DNA of 64,000 nt, taken from Kineosporia rhizophila. GTDB lineage: Bacteria > Actinomycetota > Actinomycetes > Actinomycetales > Kineosporiaceae. Where the stretch lies: assembly GCF_021277265.1 (NCBI RefSeq), contig NZ_JAJSOH010000025.1, positions 1-64,000 of the forward strand. Direction: 5' to 3'. How positions within the stretch are numbered: position 1 is the stretch's first letter; every line of letters begins with the position of its first letter. A program made the translations under genes and the position numbers. The notes under the pieces are model-generated. The model made no database searches. It was not told where the DNA came from and was given only the letters and a program-made list of their open reading frames with translations. This document shows positions 62,211 through 64,000 of the stretch, piece by piece.

Positions 62211-63256
62211 CTGAGGCATTCCAGTTCCAGCCAAGCGCCCTTGCTCGCCGGTTGAGCGATCTGCGGGCAAGTCGGCCCGGGCTCACGCAAGAAGCTCTGG
62301 CCAGGGCTTTCACCACGGAACGCAAGGTATCGGCCCCGACCCTGAGTCACTGGGAGTCGGACCGCAAGACTCCGACCGCCGAACGACTTGACGCGTACGC
62401 CCGTTTGTTCGCCACTGACCGAGCTTTCATTGGCCCTGTCCTCAGGCCTCTGAGCCAGGCCGAACTGGCGGAAGATGCCGATGACCTTGATCGATATCGG
62501 ACGCTGCACGACGAATTGCTCAATCTTCTGCAGGCCGGCGAAGACGATTCACCATTACAGCGAACCCTGCTGCAGTTCGACGAGGGCGACATTGTCATCG
62601 TCTGCCCCGAGGCCCCCGGCGAAGTCCAGGGAGCACTAGCCGACCCAGCCTCACCCAACTACGCCCGACTGCACCGGTACGCCGATCCGGACGCCCTGAT
62701 CGAGACTTTCGGTCACCTGCGCGCCCTGAACCCGGACCGCAAGGTGTTCTACCGAGTCCCGGGCAACTTCGCTCGAGGAGACCTGCAGAACCACCTGATC
62801 CTCATCGGCGGTATTGGCTGGAGTAAGACCACCCGCCAGATCTACTCCAAGATCAATAATTTCCCGGTTTCCCAGATCGAGCACGAGGACGTGAAGACCG
62901 GGGCCGTGTTCCGGGTCAACGATCAGGACAAGATCTTCTTTCCCCAGTTCGACGAGGAGTCCGGAGAGGTCATCGAGGACGTCGCGATGATCGCCCGCGT
63001 ACGCAACCCGTTCAATTCCAACCGGACCTTGACGATGCTCAACGGCATCCACAGCCGGGGGGTCTTGGCGGCCGCATTGGCCGTGACCGACGAGACCATC
63101 CGGGCCGGCAACGAGGAGTTCCTTGCGCAAAGGTTTCCTTCGGGCGACTTTTGCCTGCTCATGCGCGTAGACATCGTCGCCCGCTACCCTCTCGCCCCGG
63201 ATTTCCGGAACGAGAGCGCGCGACTTTTCGAATGGTCTCCGGGCGACGTCGGATGA
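62207..63256 (+). CDS. XRE HTH fused to an unassigned conserved domain (paralogue 2)
   Basis: The protein has 349 aa from ATG 62207. The HTH is at about residues 9-65 (LARRLSDLRASRPGLTQEALARAF...LSHWESDRKTP). The long domain shares the same order of blocks as paralogue 1: GDIVIVCPEAP, ALIETFGHLRALNPDRKVFY, LIGGIGWSKTTR, KIFFPQFDEESGEVIEDVA, NPFNSNRTLTMLNGIHSRGV and AVTDETIRAGN. Conservation is stronger in this domain than in the HTH, suggesting a shared ligand or partner but different operators. No glycosyltransferase follows here; the next gene is a convergent GNAT 24 bp away. Confidence 0.8.
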   Translation: MTEAFQFQPSALARRLSDLRASRPGLTQEALARAFTTERKVSAPTLSHWESDRKTPTAERLDAYARLFATDRAFIGPVLRPLSQAELAEDADDLDRYRTLHDELLNLLQAGEDDSPLQRTLLQFDEGDIVIVCPEAPGEVQGALADPASPNYARLHRYADPDALIETFGHLRALNPDRKVFYRVPGNFARGDLQNHLILIGGIGWSKTTRQIYSKINNFPVSQIEHEDVKTGAVFRVNDQDKIFFPQFDEESGEVIEDVAMIARVRNPFNSNRTLTMLNGIHSRGVLAAALAVTDETIRAGNEEFLAQRFPSGDFCLLMRVDIVARYPLAPDFRNESARLFEWSPGDVG

Positions 63257-63280
63257 GCCTGCACGACTCCGGGCGGACGC

Positions 63281-63889
63281 TCAGAGCAGGCTCTTCATCA
63301 ACCGGTTCTCCACGTCCCACCGCCGCCGCACACTGATCGGCTGGGCAATGCCGGTGTGCCGGTAGCCCAGCCGCCGGTACACCTCGGCCGCCACCGTGTT
63401 CGACTCCAGCACCCAGAGCACGAACACCCCGACCCCCTGGCGCAGGGCGTTCTCCTCCACCGAGGCCAGCAGGTGCTTCAGCACCCCGTAGCCGCGGTAG
63501 TCGGGGTGCACCCACACCGACTCGATGCAGCGGGTGCCGAACGGCGCGTCCGGCCCGCCGACCGGATCGGGCTCGTGCAGCATCCCGGCCAGGCCCACGA
63601 TCTGCCCGTCGGCCCTGGCCACCGTCCAGGTGCCGGTGCGCAGGCGGCGGCGCCAGACCCGGCGGCGCACCAGCCGCTCGGTGGCGTAGTTGCCGCAGAA
63701 GGCATCGGGCGACGACCGCAGGGCCGCCAGCCGGGCCTCGCGCAAGGTCAGCCAGTCGGGCTCGTGCAACTGCACCACCTCGACCGTGCGCCCGGGCGCC
63801 CCGGGAGATGTGAAACCCTGCCTCGATCCGATGAACTCGACATCCTGAATCAGCACCGCCGCACCCCGTAAGACAGAAGCCAATGTCAC
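63281..63889 (-). CDS. GNAT-family N-acetyltransferase (module 2)
   Basis: The frame gives 202 aa from GTG 63889; GTG 63856 and later starts are possible. Motif A is CIESVWVHPDYRGYGVLKHLLA and motif B is FVLWVLESNTVAAEVYRRLGY. The N-terminal substrate part (EPDWLTLREARLAALRSSPDAF) resembles small-molecule or peptide acetyltransferases. It ends VENRLMKSLL, like VERRMGKCLV in the GNAT of module 1, so the two appear to be distant paralogues. No gene is seen between it and the window end. Confidence 0.85.
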   Translation of the reverse strand: MTLASVLRGAAVLIQDVEFIGSRQGFTSPGAPGRTVEVVQLHEPDWLTLREARLAALRSSPDAFCGNYATERLVRRRVWRRRLRTGTWTVARADGQIVGLAGMLHEPDPVGGPDAPFGTRCIESVWVHPDYRGYGVLKHLLASVEENALRQGVGVFVLWVLESNTVAAEVYRRLGYRHTGIAQPISVRRRWDVENRLMKSLL

Positions 63890-64000
63890 GGAGCCGCGTT
63901 TCGCCGATGTTCCCGCCGCTCCGTACGCCTCAGCGCTCTCAAGATTTTCACGCGCCGGAGGGCCGCTGGCAACGGACGACCGGGCTGCGGTGCAGCGCTC

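Overview
The window is chromosomal DNA of a high-GC Gram-positive actinomycete. Third codon positions are strongly G/C, GTG and TTG starts are common, and several gene orders are typical of Actinobacteria: ureABC...FGD, a galU / MoeA-like / rimJ / GlpR-like block, and a 5-FTHF cyclo-ligase / penicillin acylase / FmdB / SAF protein / mscL neighbourhood. A Kineosporiaceae-like soil actinomycete is plausible, but that is inference. No rRNA, tRNA, CRISPR array or insertion sequence was recognised.

Left part (1-18 kb). A giant secreted protein of about 29 IPT/TIG repeats runs off the left edge (minus strand). Upstream of it lie an NTF2-fused flavin monooxygenase, a secreted GH2 glycosidase with an AbfB-like C-terminus, and galK with a good intrinsic terminator. 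A DeoR-type regulator diverges from galK and is followed by a 40-codon ORF translationally coupled to galT, which makes a compact galactose (Leloir) locus. Then come a small membrane protein, an XRE-cupin regulator, a methionine aminopeptidase and a small XRE regulator.

Core block (18-36 kb). On the minus strand, galU, a MoeA/Glp-like protein, moaC, mog, rimJ and a GlpR-like membrane protein follow each other with overlapping or near-overlapping ends, apart from the rimJ/GlpR junction. This combines molybdenum-cofactor synthesis with the gephyrin-like (Glp/GlpR) cell-division pair described in corynebacteria. It is followed by a GGDEF protein, 5-FTHF cyclo-ligase, penicillin acylase, a cation/proton antiporter, ribD, an FmdB zinc ribbon, a repeat-bearing SAF protein, mscL and a non-coding tandem repeat.

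Middle (36-54 kb). There is a very large SF1 helicase-like protein with degenerate Walker motifs and a C-terminal nuclease-like domain, a NUDIX hydrolase, a DUF305/DUF3105 pair, and the urease genes. ureABC is separated from ureFGD by an iron-box-controlled siderophore-binding lipoprotein, a secreted protein and an AbrB-type transporter. Secreted and surface proteins follow: a GH16-like protein, a fibronectin-III-like protein and a lamin-tail-domain protein.

Right part (54.8-64 kb). This is an accessory region with a more AT-rich intergenic core. It holds unknown genes, one with an apparent frameshift at a six-G run, two small membrane proteins, and the most interesting unit: two paralogous proteins fusing an XRE HTH to an unassigned conserved domain. 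Each faces a convergent GNAT acetyltransferase, and one is translationally coupled to a DXD-type glycosyltransferase. This duplicated module is my candidate for an undescribed system.
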